Shown here in pieces: positions 8,300 through 16,501 of a DNA stretch of 31,124 bases; within the stretch, counting starts at the first letter, position 1, and every line of letters begins with the position of its first letter. The translations under genes and the position numbers were made by a program. This DNA comes from JAYUHK01 sp043767025 (GTDB lineage: Bacteria > Bacteroidota > Bacteroidia > Chitinophagales > Saprospiraceae): the NCBI GenBank assembly GCA_043767025.1, contig JAYUHK010000223.1, forward strand, positions 1 to 31,124, written 5' to 3'. The notes beneath the pieces are model-generated. The model was not told where the DNA came from. It was given only the letters and a program-made list of their open reading frames with translations, and searched no databases.

Positions 8300-9442
8300 A
8301 TGAAAAAAATATTCTTCTTGTTGCTTTGCTTATCGCTTGGGTCGCTGACTGCGTTCTCGACAAACGACCCTATCGCAAAAGATAAAAAATTCTGCATCGC
8401 CGGAAAAGTAAAAGGTTGGGGCGACGCGCCAGCAAAATTATTTTTTATTTACTACAATGGCGACAATCGCATAGTTGATTCATTGCTGTTGGTGGACAAT
8501 AAATTCAGGTACGAAGGAAAGATTTCCTGCCCCGTAGTTTGCAAGATTTCGTCTAATTTGAGTCAGAATATGGCGGAAATTTTTGTTGCACCCGAAGAAG
8601 AAATAACTATCAAAGGCAATGCCAAAGAGTTGTTGGACGTGCGCGTCAAAGGTGGAAAATATACCGAGTTGATGGACGAATATCTTTCCAAAAGAGAGCT
8701 TCAAAGCAATAATTCTTTCGCTTATATTTTGGAACAAAAGATGAAAACAAGCCAAAATGAAAGCAATGGCGGCAAAAAAAATACTGTAACAGAGCTCGAC
8801 GGTAATGCGATGAACCAAATTAATAAAGACAAATTGTTGATGTCACAAAAGTTCATTGACGGACACAAAAATGACTTGGTCAGTGCGTATGTTCTTTCGG
8901 ATAATATGAACGGAAATCAAAGCGTCGAAAAGTTAATGGAGCTGTACCAAAAGCTAAGTCCAGAAGTTCAAGCCAGTTATTACGGCGTGAAGTCAAAGCG
9001 TCAGTTGGATTTGCTCGGTCGTCTGCAAGTTGGGTCGCCGTTTATTGATTTTGTGCAGAATGACGTTGATAATCAGCCAGTTAGCTTGTCGTCTTTCAAA
9101 GGAAAATATATATTATTGGATTTTTGGGCGAGCTGGTGCGGTCCGTGTAGGAAAGAAAATCCGAACCTTTCATTGGCTTTCGGGCGTTATCACTCGAAGG
9201 GATTGGAGATACTTGGCGTGTCTTTGGATACCGATAAGTCGGCTTGGTTGTCAGCAATAGAAACCGATAAATTGGTTTGGAAACAAGTTTCTGACCTGAA
9301 AGGTTGGAAAAATGAAGCGTCACAAAAGTATGGTATTCGCTCCATTCCGTCCAATATTTTGTTTGATAAATCAGGGAATATTGTTGCAAAAAACTTGAAA
9401 GGCGAAGATTTACAACGCGTATTAGGCGAAATTTTTAAATAA
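8300..9442 (+). CDS. TlpA-like periplasmic thioredoxin with DUF4369-type N-terminal domain
   Basis: Exported thiol-disulfide oxidoreductase. I start at ATG 8300 (380 residues) since a signal peptide begins there (M-K-K-I-F-F-L-L-L-C ... T-A-F-S-T); a longer open frame to 8219 lacks support. Residues about 30-115 form the beta-rich DUF4369-like domain common in Bacteroidota TlpA proteins (I-A-G-K-V-K-G ... I-T-I-K-G-N), residues 120-240 a helical linker, and 245-380 an AhpC/TSA-thioredoxin fold with W-C-G-P-C at 279-283 and a cis-proline region S-I-P-S-N. A weak promoter-like TAGCTTTA lies at 8241-8248. A short conserved gene follows after 7 bp. Partner proteins are unknown; such proteins reduce periplasmic disulfides or serve cytochrome maturation. 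Confidence 0.85.
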   Translation: MKKIFFLLLCLSLGSLTAFSTNDPIAKDKKFCIAGKVKGWGDAPAKLFFIYYNGDNRIVDSLLLVDNKFRYEGKISCPVVCKISSNLSQNMAEIFVAPEEEITIKGNAKELLDVRVKGGKYTELMDEYLSKRELQSNNSFAYILEQKMKTSQNESNGGKKNTVTELDGNAMNQINKDKLLMSQKFIDGHKNDLVSAYVLSDNMNGNQSVEKLMELYQKLSPEVQASYYGVKSKRQLDLLGRLQVGSPFIDFVQNDVDNQPVSLSSFKGKYILLDFWASWCGPCRKENPNLSLAFGRYHSKGLEILGVSLDTDKSAWLSAIETDKLVWKQVSDLKGWKNEASQKYGIRSIPSNILFDKSGNIVAKNLKGEDLQRVLGEIFK

Positions 9443-9449
9443 AAAAACC

Positions 9450-9725
9450 ATGCGAATAGTCGGCGACATACCACATTCGTCCATGAAAATTACGATTTTC
9501 AAGATGGACGAAAAGCTTTCTGTAAAGTTTGAAAACAGTGCGTACGAACAAATTTATAAATTCAAATCGGGGGAGGTAAGCGGCTTGGAAGAACTAAAAA
9601 CTCTCATCAACGAGGAATTTTTGGCGGACGTGTTGTCGAATTTTGATTTTTTGCACAAGACCAAAATCAAGCACATTCGCAGGGTTCCGTCAGGGTTTGG
9701 AGACGAATTTGAAAAAATTATTTAG
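9450..9725 (+). CDS. conserved short protein of unknown function
   Basis: A 91-residue protein beginning M-R-I-V-G-D-I-P-H, starting 7 bp behind the TlpA-like gene, so very likely cotranscribed with it. I recall similar short proteins with this N-terminal motif in many Bacteroidota, without a known role. It is charged and soluble, with no signal peptide, membrane segment or cysteine motif; strands around 11-40 and a helix around 44-65 can be guessed. The repeat copy B lies 19 bp behind its stop codon. Confidence 0.75.
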   Translation: MRIVGDIPHSSMKITIFKMDEKLSVKFENSAYEQIYKFKSGEVSGLEELKTLINEEFLADVLSNFDFLHKTKIKHIRRVPSGFGDEFEKII

Positions 9726-9744
9726 AAAAGGAATGTAAATAGTT

Positions 9745-9850
9745 ATAAGTTTTTAGTTTTTAGTTTTTAATTTTGAGTCATCATAAACTATTGAAAATCA
9801 ATGAATTATGTCGAAAATTAAATGTCATCTATTTGAGTGTAAGAACTTAT
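9745..9850 (+). repeat. dispersed intergenic repeat, copy B (106 bp)
   Basis: The best preserved copy. Its ends are inverted repeats (ATAAGTTTTT at 9745-9754, AAGAACTTAT at 9841-9850; 9 of 10 positions complementary). After ATAAG there are three TTTTTA(G/A) heptamers, then the shared 87-bp block. It lies between the end of a plus-strand gene and the end of a minus-strand gene (31 bp from the phosphoesterase stop). Confidence 0.88.
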
Positions 9851-9881
9851 CTAAAATAAACTACTCTTTTTTATCCTAAAT

Positions 9882-10376
9882 TCAGGGCAATTTCAACTCT
9901 ATAACCTCCATATTTTTCACAATGCCCGCATCTATGGAAAAGCGCATCAAGGTTTGTACTTTGTGGAATCCTTCGAGTCCACACGCGCCCGGATTGACGT
10001 GAAGTAAGCCTAAAATTGGGTCATTGATGACTTTTAGAATGTGCGAGTGACCACAAATAAATAATTTTGGCGGCTTATCATAAAGGTAGGCTCTCATTTT
10101 GGGCGCGTATTTTCCGGGATAGCCTCCGATATGCGTCATGCAAACATCTAAACCTTCGCAGTCGAACCGCCATATTTCTGGAAATTTTTTTCGCAAATCG
10201 TGACAGTCTATATTTCCCCAAACTGCTCGAAGCGGCTTAAATTTTTCCAAATCTTCTGTGACTTTGGGGTTGCCGATGTCGCCTGCGTGCCAGATTTCGT
10301 CGCACTCTTCGAAATGCTCAAAAACCTGTGGCGGCAAATGACTGTGCGTATCCGATAAAAGTCCGATGCGTTTCAT
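9882..10376 (-). CDS. YfcE/MJ0936-family metallophosphoesterase
   Basis: Two-metal phosphodiesterase of about 165 residues. All metal ligands of the family are present: D9 and H11 in S-D-T-H-S-H, D33 in A-G-D-I-G, N55 in G-N-I-D, H82 in M-T-H-I-G, and H110 and H112 in C-G-H-S-H. The natural substrate of this family is generally unknown; 2',3'-cyclic nucleotides or small phosphodiesters have been cleaved in vitro by relatives. Its ATG overlaps the photolyase stop (ATGA at 10373-10376), so the two are translationally coupled and it is the last gene of the six-gene minus-strand operon. Confidence 0.88.
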   Translation of the reverse strand: MKRIGLLSDTHSHLPPQVFEHFEECDEIWHAGDIGNPKVTEDLEKFKPLRAVWGNIDCHDLRKKFPEIWRFDCEGLDVCMTHIGGYPGKYAPKMRAYLYDKPPKLFICGHSHILKVINDPILGLLHVNPGACGLEGFHKVQTLMRFSIDAGIVKNMEVIELKLP

Positions 10377-11740
10377 GATCCAGTTTCTGACGAATTTCCC
10401 AATGCTGCTTTATAGGTTGCGAGGCAGCGTTCTCTTGCGAATTTATGCTCCACCATAGGCTTTGGATAGCTCGGAGTATCAAATTCTTTCACCCAATTTT
10501 TGATATATTCTTTTTTACTGTCAAACTTAATCTGCTGACTATCAGGGTTAAATATTCTAAAATAAGGTGCTGCATCAGTTCCGCAACCAGCCGCCCACTG
10601 CCAACCGCCCGAATTGCTTGCCATGTCAAAATCCAACAATTTTTCAGCAAAATATGCCTCCCCCCAACGCCAATCAATGAGCAAATGTTTGGTCAAAAAA
10701 CTTGCTACAATCATTCTTACGCGATTGTGCATAAAGCCAGTCGTGTTCAATTCCCTCATTCCTGCATCAACTATTGGGTATCCCGTCACCCCGTTACACC
10801 ATTTTTTGAAGTCATTTACGTCTGCTCGCCAAGCGATTTTTTCATAATTGGGTCGAAACGCATTTTTAGAAACATGGGGAAAATGTGACAAAATCATAGC
10901 ATAGAAATCTCGCCAAATTAATTCATTCAAAAAAACTTCACTCAGTGACATAGCTTTCAGAGCTTTTTCACGAATACTAATTGTGCCAAACCTAAAATGT
11001 ATTCCTAATCTCGTCGTACCTTGCACGGCAGGAAAGTTCCTTTGCTCTGCATAATTCTTTATAATTCCCCTCGAAATTTCGACAGGTGGGATACGCTGTG
11101 CGGACTTTTGGAAACCCATTTCTTCCAAAGAAATAGTTGAAAACGGAGAAGTCTGGATAAAATTTGGAAAATATTTTTCCGTTTCGTAAGGTTTTAAAAA
11201 GTATGAAATTAGATTTTGAGAACTATCTAATCCTTCGTTTTCTACCATTTCGGACTGCAATTTTGCTTTCCACTTTTTGCTGTACGGAGTAAAAACTGTA
11301 TATGGTGTGCCATCATCTTTAACTACTTCACTCTTTTCAAAAATAACATGGTCTTTAAACGTCTGAAAATCAATGTTTTGCGATTTTAAAAATTCCCCAA
11401 CATTTTTATCTCGCTCCAAAGCATACGGCTCATAGTCGTGATTGGTAAAAACCGTATGAATAGAATTTTCTTTTGCCAACTCTGACCAAACGCTTGCGGG
11501 ATCGCCATATTTGACCAATAGAGAACTGCCCAACGCTTCCAAATCTGATTTTATTTTTTCTAAAGTTTGGTGGATAAAAGTTACGCGAGCATCTTTTTTA
11601 TTTTCGAGCTTGTCAAGAATGTTAGGGTCAAAAATAAAAATCGGTAGGATTTGAAGATTGGATTTTAATGCGTTATACAGCCCCGCGTTGTCATTCAAAC
11701 GCAGGTCACGTCGAAACCAAAAAACGTTAATTTGTGACAT
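10373..11740 (-). CDS. phrB: class I CPD photolyase (deoxyribodipyrimidine photolyase)
   Basis: Repairs UV-induced cyclobutane pyrimidine dimers using blue light and FAD. The 455-residue product has an N-terminal antenna domain starting W-F-R-R-D-L-R-L-N-D-N (8-18) and a helical FAD domain with G-T-T-R-L-G-I-H-F-R-F-G (241-252) and N-S-G-G-W-Q-W-A-A-G. The electron-transfer tryptophans W304, W357 and W380 have exactly the 53- and 23-residue spacing of the E. coli triad. R-I-F-N-P is intact. ATG 11740 starts a protein-typical M-S-Q-I-N-V-F-W. It sits in an operon with an iron-sulfur membrane protein and a phosphoesterase. Cryptochrome function is possible, but active-site preservation favours repair. 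Confidence 0.92.
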   Translation of the reverse strand: MSQINVFWFRRDLRLNDNAGLYNALKSNLQILPIFIFDPNILDKLENKKDARVTFIHQTLEKIKSDLEALGSSLLVKYGDPASVWSELAKENSIHTVFTNHDYEPYALERDKNVGEFLKSQNIDFQTFKDHVIFEKSEVVKDDGTPYTVFTPYSKKWKAKLQSEMVENEGLDSSQNLISYFLKPYETEKYFPNFIQTSPFSTISLEEMGFQKSAQRIPPVEISRGIIKNYAEQRNFPAVQGTTRLGIHFRFGTISIREKALKAMSLSEVFLNELIWRDFYAMILSHFPHVSKNAFRPNYEKIAWRADVNDFKKWCNGVTGYPIVDAGMRELNTTGFMHNRVRMIVASFLTKHLLIDWRWGEAYFAEKLLDFDMASNSGGWQWAAGCGTDAAPYFRIFNPDSQQIKFDSKKEYIKNWVKEFDTPSYPKPMVEHKFARERCLATYKAALGNSSETGS

Positions 11741-11757
11741 TTCTTTATTGTATAAAA

Positions 11758-12222
11758 TTATATAAGTGTGACAGGCTTTTTATCAATCGGATTTAAAACT
11801 GTTCCTTTGACTTTGGCTTCTGCAACGATAAAGTATTCCGATTTTGCACCCTTCATTTTTTTTGCAAAACCCACTAAACCGCCGAGCAGGAAATTTTTTG
11901 CTCCAATTTCATCTATTTCTGAATTTTTTACCTCGAATGGAAGCTCAAATCCTAACTCAATCACTTCGCCTTTTACAACATCAAAAGGAATTTTTAGTTC
12001 TATTTTCCCCAACTCGTATTCGTCAATCAGTTTACTTTCTCCGCGACCACGCGAATATTTCTCGATAATTTTAACCTTCACAGACTCGACTGTTTGAGTT
12101 TCCATACTTCCGAACCGCAGGCTTCCGTGCAGTGATTTACTGGTTTTTTTGATAAATTGAGGCGGCAATATTTCCATCTTGACGCCTTCTATTCCCAACC
12201 ATTTTTTTAGAGAGTCAAACAT
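11758..12222 (-). CDS. Spo0M/arrestin-like protein
   Basis: A 154-residue cytosolic protein that resembles the sporulation-control protein Spo0M family, which has an arrestin-like beta-sandwich fold. What I see is an N-terminal amphipathic start (M-F-D-S-L-K-K-W-L-G-I-E-G), then mainly beta strands: V-K-M-E-I-L-P-P, S-V-K-V-K-I-I-E-K, and the paired strand segment E-L-G-F-E-L-P-F-E-V typical of arrestin-like folds, ending in a K-G-T-V-L-N-P strand. No catalytic motif. In Bacillus Spo0M affects sporulation and cell shape; no such role can be inferred here. It is 17 bp from the photolyase start and 3 bp behind the preceding gene. Confidence 0.6.
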   Translation of the reverse strand: MFDSLKKWLGIEGVKMEILPPQFIKKTSKSLHGSLRFGSMETQTVESVKVKIIEKYSRGRGESKLIDEYELGKIELKIPFDVVKGEVIELGFELPFEVKNSEIDEIGAKNFLLGGLVGFAKKMKGAKSEYFIVAEAKVKGTVLNPIDKKPVTLI

Positions 12223-12225
12223 AAT

Positions 12226-12708
12226 TCAATTTCTTTTTATCATTTTGAAATGCCAACTTGAAGCGAGCGGTTTTAGCCATCTTTCGTCGAAATCAGACTT
12301 ATTTGCGACTAAATTATCGAAAAATAAAGTTTCGTCACAAATATTTTTTGACTCATACAAGTTTGAAATTTGTGATTGATGCAGCGTTTGTACTTCATTT
12401 TCTTCATTTAGGTATGCAAAGTTGAGGCGGTCAAATAATTTTATACCATACTGATTTTCAATAGATTGCAAAAAGTGAACAGATTTGTCAATAGAGCAAC
12501 CGCTCGCGCCTGCATTGGATTCATCGACCGTAAAAACTATAAAACTTGCGAACTTTATTTCTGCTTTCGCTTTGAGCGACTGATTATGAGCCGTCCAATT
12601 TTTTGTAAAATAATCTAATTTTTCTTGAATTTGTGACATTTCTATACTTGTCAAAAATCTACTACTTTGATAAATCCAAACCTTAGATTGAGGAGAAAAT
12701 TCGTTCAT
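12226..12708 (-). CDS. Bacteroidota-conserved 160-residue protein, often mislabelled ABC transporter ATPase
   Basis: Starting at ATG 12708 it has 160 residues with the family pattern S-K-V-W-I-Y-Q-S-S-R near the N-terminus, W-T-A-H-N near 38, F-T-V-D-E-S-N-A-G-A-S-G-C-S-I-D and a conserved F-L ... L-F-D-R-L-N-F-A-Y. I recall this protein from many Bacteroidota, where it is labelled ABC transporter ATPase although no Walker A or signature motif is present; none is seen here either. The conserved S-G-C-S-I-D with a single cysteine could be a functional site. I rejected the 23-codon upstream extension since it overlaps nothing conserved and crosses the spacer to the upstream gene. Function unknown. 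Confidence 0.72.
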   Translation of the reverse strand: MNEFSPQSKVWIYQSSRFLTSIEMSQIQEKLDYFTKNWTAHNQSLKAKAEIKFASFIVFTVDESNAGASGCSIDKSVHFLQSIENQYGIKLFDRLNFAYLNEENEVQTLHQSQISNLYESKNICDETLFFDNLVANKSDFDERWLKPLASSWHFKMIKRN

Positions 12709-12721
12709 TTTTGTCACAAAT

Positions 12722-13507
12722 CTATATTTTTTGTAAATTATTGACGAGCATTTCGGATAAATCATACACCATAACATCGTCTTGTTTTTCTCTCGCTTTT
12801 ACTCCGTCGTGCATCATAGTCAGGCAAAAAGGACAATTTACTGCAATCACTTCTGCGCCCGAGTCTATCAGCTCGTTGCTGCGTTCTATATTAATTCTGA
12901 CACGTCCCGGCTCGTCTTCTTTGAACATTTGTGCGCCACCTGCGCCACAACACAAACCGTTGCTGCGACTGCGTTTGAGGTCTGTTAGGTCAGCATCTAA
13001 TGCCTCCAAAAGCGAGCGCGGAGCTTCGTAAATACCGTTGGCTCTGCCGAGATAGCAAGAGTCGTGATAGGCTATTTTTTTGCCTTTGAAGCTGCCGCCT
13101 TCTTTCAATTTTAAAGCACCAGAATCGATCAACTCTTGCAAAAATTGAGTGTGATGCACCACTTCGTAATCTCCGCCAAGTGCGGGATATTCATTTTTTA
13201 TAGTATTAAAACAGTGCGGACAGGCTGTCACAATCTTCTTAACTTCGTACATATTTAATGTTTGAATGTTTTGCAACGCCAATAACTGAAAAACAAACTC
13301 ATTTCCAGCTCGGCGAGCGGGGTCGCCAGTGCAGCTTTCTTCGTTGCCGAGTATCGCAAAAGATATTTTACATTCTTCCAAAATACTACAAAATGCTTTT
13401 GTAACTCGCTGCGCACGAGCATCGAAACTGCCAGCACAACCAACCCAAAAGAGTATTTCTGGTTTTTTCGCAGATGTATCCAACTGTGACATGATTGGAA
13501 TATTCAT
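12722..13507 (-). CDS. CCG-domain iron-sulfur protein (HdrB/GlpC/LutA-like subunit)
   Basis: Two cysteine-rich CCG domains, as in heterodisulfide-reductase and glycolate/lactate oxidase subunits, where they bind a noncubane 4Fe-4S cluster or act in thiol/quinone electron transfer. From the ATG at 13507 (261 residues) the cysteines are C24, C59, C96 and C99 (A-C-P-H-C) in domain 1, and C151, C186-C187 (L-C-C-G-A-G-G) with C225 and C228 (N-C-P-F-C) in domain 2; only domain 2 has the complete CC motif. No membrane segment. It begins 20 bp behind the membrane ferredoxin gene, which must be its partner. A further ATG at 13492 is an equally possible start. The electron donor and acceptor cannot be told from sequence. 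Confidence 0.82.
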   Translation of the reverse strand: MNIPIMSQLDTSAKKPEILFWVGCAGSFDARAQRVTKAFCSILEECKISFAILGNEESCTGDPARRAGNEFVFQLLALQNIQTLNMYEVKKIVTACPHCFNTIKNEYPALGGDYEVVHHTQFLQELIDSGALKLKEGGSFKGKKIAYHDSCYLGRANGIYEAPRSLLEALDADLTDLKRSRSNGLCCGAGGAQMFKEDEPGRVRINIERSNELIDSGAEVIAVNCPFCLTMMHDGVKAREKQDDVMVYDLSEMLVNNLQKI

Positions 13508-13527
13508 AATTGATTTTTTATATTTTT

Positions 13528-14847
13528 TTAATTTTCTTTTGCCCACGCTTCTCGCTCAACAGGCATTTGCCAAACAGCTCCTGAATTTTCTAAGCTATTG
13601 AACATTGGCAACCAATCTGTTGGACCTTGTGACAGGGTTAAAATCTCGTATCTGCGCATTTTTAAAATTATATCCAGCGGATTTATTAGCACGGGACAGG
13701 CTTCGACGCAGGCGTTACAAGTAGTACAGGCGTGAATTTCTTCGGGCAAAATTCTATCGAACAAAGATTTTCCGTCAGAAAAATCTTTGATTTCTATTTT
13801 TTGTGAATCTAAAATACTACCTATTTCGGTCGCTCTATCTCTTACGTCCATCATAATTTTTCGCGGAGATAATTTTTTGTCGGTCAAATTGGCTGGACAA
13901 ACAGCGGTGCAGCGACCACATTCGGTACAACTGTAAGCATCTAAAATATTTTTCCAACTCAAATTTGTGACATCGTTAGAGCCAAATTCGGGTACTTCAT
14001 TTGATACAGTTTCGAGAGTGGTGGCAAGCGGTAATCCCATCATTCCCTTGACTTCGTTCATAATGGCGGGCATATTTTCCATCTTTCCGTGTGGCGTAAG
14101 TTTAGAAAAATAGACATTCGGAAAAGCTAAAAAAATATGCAAATGCTTGGACTTTGGAAGATAACACATAAAACTAAAAACGGTCAAAATATGCAGCCAC
14201 CAGCCAAATCTTTCGACAATTATTAATGAACTTTGTGACAGAGTACCAAATAGCATCGGACCTAACCAACTACTAACTGCAAAGCCGCCGATAGGCTTAT
14301 AATGTTCTGGATTGATGCCTTGTAGGACAGTATCTGCCCCGTTCATACTGAACACTCCGATGAGCAAAACTATTTCTAACAGTAGGATAATATTGGCATC
14401 TAATCGTGGAAAACCGTTGAGTTCAGATTTTTGGAATCGAGGAATTTTTAGTAGGTTTCTTCGAGCAAGAAAGATGAATGTAGCTACAAAAGCCAGTACA
14501 GACAGAATTTCTATAAGATTGATGACCAGCATATAAAGTCCGCCAATTTTGTTGGCAAAGAAACGGTGCGTTCCAAAAATCCCGTCAATAAAAATTTCAA
14601 TCAGTTCGATTTGAGTCAATAAAAAGGCGGCATAAATAAAAAAATGGAAGATAGCAGGAATAAATCTTGTGAACATTTTTTTCTGCCCAAGTGCAATTAA
14701 AAAAACATTTTGCCAACGTTTTGTGACATTTCCAACTATTAATTCTTCCTGTCCGAGTAAAATATTTCTCCTTATTTTTAGAAATTCTCGACCTGCGTAA
14801 GTCAGCGCAACAGCTGCAATCGCAATAAATAAAATAGATGCAAGCAT
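13528..14847 (-). CDS. membrane cytochrome b-like / dicluster 4Fe-4S ferredoxin protein
   Basis: A 439-residue fusion of a membrane half and an iron-sulfur half. The N-terminal 240 residues have about five hydrophobic helices (2-19, 63-88, 103-128, 152-168, 205-230) with H68, H219 and H235/H237 as possible heme b ligands, like the NarI/DsrM-type cytochrome b. The C-terminal part has two 4Fe-4S motifs: C307-C310-C313-C317 (C-T-E-C-G-R-C) and C374-C377-C380-C384 (C-T-T-C-N-A-C). With the CCG protein next door it forms a DsrMK/HdrDE-like module that probably exchanges electrons between menaquinol and a cytosolic carrier. It heads the six-gene minus-strand operon. A start-proximal sequence with TTTGC exists upstream at about 14877-14881 but lacks a good TA element. 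Confidence 0.82.
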   Translation of the reverse strand: MLASILFIAIAAVALTYAGREFLKIRRNILLGQEELIVGNVTKRWQNVFLIALGQKKMFTRFIPAIFHFFIYAAFLLTQIELIEIFIDGIFGTHRFFANKIGGLYMLVINLIEILSVLAFVATFIFLARRNLLKIPRFQKSELNGFPRLDANIILLLEIVLLIGVFSMNGADTVLQGINPEHYKPIGGFAVSSWLGPMLFGTLSQSSLIIVERFGWWLHILTVFSFMCYLPKSKHLHIFLAFPNVYFSKLTPHGKMENMPAIMNEVKGMMGLPLATTLETVSNEVPEFGSNDVTNLSWKNILDAYSCTECGRCTAVCPANLTDKKLSPRKIMMDVRDRATEIGSILDSQKIEIKDFSDGKSLFDRILPEEIHACTTCNACVEACPVLINPLDIILKMRRYEILTLSQGPTDWLPMFNSLENSGAVWQMPVEREAWAKEN

Positions 14848-14936
14848 ATAAATTAAATTTTCAATAGTTATTTAATGCAAAGTTGTAATAATTTAACGAA
14901 TTTTTACTAAAATTGCGGAAAAAATGATTGATTTTT

Positions 14937-15566
14937 ATGAAAAATAAACCTTTTTTGATAGGAATTTGTGGCGGATCAGGGTCTGGCAAAACTACTTTAC
15001 TCAAACAAATACGACAAAAATTTTCGGAATCCGAGCTGTGCATTATCTCCCAAGACGACTACTATCGACCGCGTGAGGAGCAAATCACGGACTCGGAGGG
15101 AGTCCAAAATTTTGACCTTCCGAAGTCTATTGATAAGAAAATGTTTGCGCAGGATATTCAGAAATTAATCCGCTATGAGTCCGTCGAAAAATTAGAATAT
15201 ACCTTTAATAATGAAAAAGCAAACCCAAAAATACTAACGTTTAGTCCTGCGCCGATTATTATTGTGGAAGGAATTTTCATATTTCATTTTAAAAAAATCA
15301 GTAGTTTATTAGACCTAAAAATATACCTGAATGCGAAAGAAAATTTAAAAGTTATTCGCAGAATCAAGCGCGACCAGATAGAGCGGAATTATCCAATCGA
15401 AGACGTTTTGTACCGCTATCAAAATCACGTTTTGCCTACTTTTGAGAAATATATCGAGCCGTATCGGGAACAAGCGGACATTGTAATCAACAACAATCAG
15501 GACTTTAGGCGAGGCTGCGATGTATTAGAGGGCTTCATTAAAAATTTACTCCAAACAAATACTTAG
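14937..15566 (+). CDS. udk: uridine kinase
   Basis: Phosphorylates uridine and cytidine to their monophosphates in pyrimidine salvage. The 209-residue protein (ATG 14937; an in-frame TTG lies 9 bp upstream) starts with a P-loop G-G-S-G-S-G-K-T (12-19), then S-Q-D-D-Y-Y near residue 37, F-D-L-P, a V-E-G-I-F-I-F Walker-B-like strand, and R-R-I-K-R-D of the lid region. Length matches Udk. It is divergent from the iron-sulfur operon and separated from the BadF-type kinase by a promoter, so it is probably its own unit. PRK-family relatives such as phosphoribulokinase are excluded by length and by the Y-Y/F-D motifs. Confidence 0.85.
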   Translation: MKNKPFLIGICGGSGSGKTTLLKQIRQKFSESELCIISQDDYYRPREEQITDSEGVQNFDLPKSIDKKMFAQDIQKLIRYESVEKLEYTFNNEKANPKILTFSPAPIIIVEGIFIFHFKKISSLLDLKIYLNAKENLKVIRRIKRDQIERNYPIEDVLYRYQNHVLPTFEKYIEPYREQADIVINNNQDFRRGCDVLEGFIKNLLQTNT

Positions 15567-15580
15567 TGTAAAAAATACAC

Positions 15581-15588
15581 TACCTTTG
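15581..15588 (+). promoter_or_regulatory. Bacteroidota -7 element TACCTTTG
   Basis: A perfect match to TAnnTTTG, followed by GTAC, 40 bp upstream of the ATG of the BadF-type kinase. A -33 element is not clear. It probably serves that kinase and the adjoining pfkA. Confidence 0.55.
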
Positions 15589-15628
15589 TACTGAATGTAT
15601 GATTTATTCAATCTTTAAGTAAAACCTT

Positions 15629-16483
15629 ATGATTATTGTAATTGACAGCGGCTCTACGAAAGCCGATTGGATTGTTGTGCCAAGCGATGGCAGCGAACAA
15701 TATTTGGTAAGTACGATGGGATTCAATCCTTTCTTCCACGATGAAGACCGAATAGTAGAAGAATTGAGCAAAGATTTTGTCAATCACGTTCCCGTGGATA
15801 AGATTGAGAAAGTTTTTTTCTATGGTGCTGGCTGTTCAGACGAAGCTCATTGCCAAATAATTCATCGTGGTTTGGAGCGGATTTTTACGAAATCTGTCAT
15901 TTATGTAGAACACGATTTGCTGGCTTCTGCTCGCGCCACTTGCGGAAATAATCCCGGAATTGCCTGCATAATCGGTACTGGCTCCAACACTTGCTCCTAC
16001 GATGGCAAGAAAATCACCGACAATGTGACCAATTTGGGCTACTTGGTTGGCGACGAGGGGAGTGGATCTTGGCTCGGCAAGCTGTTGGTAAGGAGTTATT
16101 TTTATCGAGAAATGCCTGATGATTTAAAATTAATTTTTGAAGCCGAATATGGTTCTGGCGAAACTGCTCGACTCAAAATTATTAACCAAATATACGGAGA
16201 TAGTCCAAATGTTTATTTGGCTTCTTTTGCAAAATTTATGGTAGAAAACAAAGAACATTCGCTCATTTATGGTTTGGTATTCAATGCTTTCGATGAATTG
16301 GTGTGTCGCCACGTCTTAAAGTACGAAAATCACGCTCAAGTACCGATACATTTTGTAGGTTCTATTGCCTTTCATTTGCAAGATATTTTAAAAAATGTAT
16401 TAGAAAAACGAGGACTCACACTCGGAAATGTAATCAGAAAACCTGTAGAAAATTTGGTGGATTATCATTTATCAAAAAATTAA
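15629..16483 (+). CDS. BadF/BadG-type kinase, probable N-acetylglucosamine kinase-like
   Basis: ASKHA-fold sugar kinase of 284 residues. Landmarks are the phosphate-1 motif I-D-S-G-S-T-K-A-D-W (5-14), the D96 region E-H-D-L-L-A-S-A-R-A as the catalytic base segment, the phosphate-2 motif G-T-G-S-N-T (116-121), G-D-E-G-S-G (141-146) and V-G-S-I-A-F-H near the C-terminus. These fit the BadF/BadG/BcrA/BcrD family whose soluble short members phosphorylate N-acetylglucosamine or related amino sugars. Substrate is inferred from family only. It is 18 bp upstream of pfkA, suggesting cotranscription of two sugar kinases. Confidence 0.82.
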   Translation: MIIVIDSGSTKADWIVVPSDGSEQYLVSTMGFNPFFHDEDRIVEELSKDFVNHVPVDKIEKVFFYGAGCSDEAHCQIIHRGLERIFTKSVIYVEHDLLASARATCGNNPGIACIIGTGSNTCSYDGKKITDNVTNLGYLVGDEGSGSWLGKLLVRSYFYREMPDDLKLIFEAEYGSGETARLKIINQIYGDSPNVYLASFAKFMVENKEHSLIYGLVFNAFDELVCRHVLKYENHAQVPIHFVGSIAFHLQDILKNVLEKRGLTLGNVIRKPVENLVDYHLSKN

Positions 16484-16501
16484 AGTTCGTTAAAACATAT
16501 T

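Larger units (their letters stand above)
10884..14728. repeat. cluster of 11 TGTGACA/TGTCACA heptamers
   Basis: Starts at 10884, 11733, 11767, 12632, 12712, 13226, 13485, 13628, 13966, 14234 and 14722; nine read TGTGACA on the plus strand, two (12712, 13226) TGTCACA. Most extend to TTTGTGACA. They lie in six adjacent genes and in different codon frames. See the finding on the heptamer. Confidence 0.7.
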
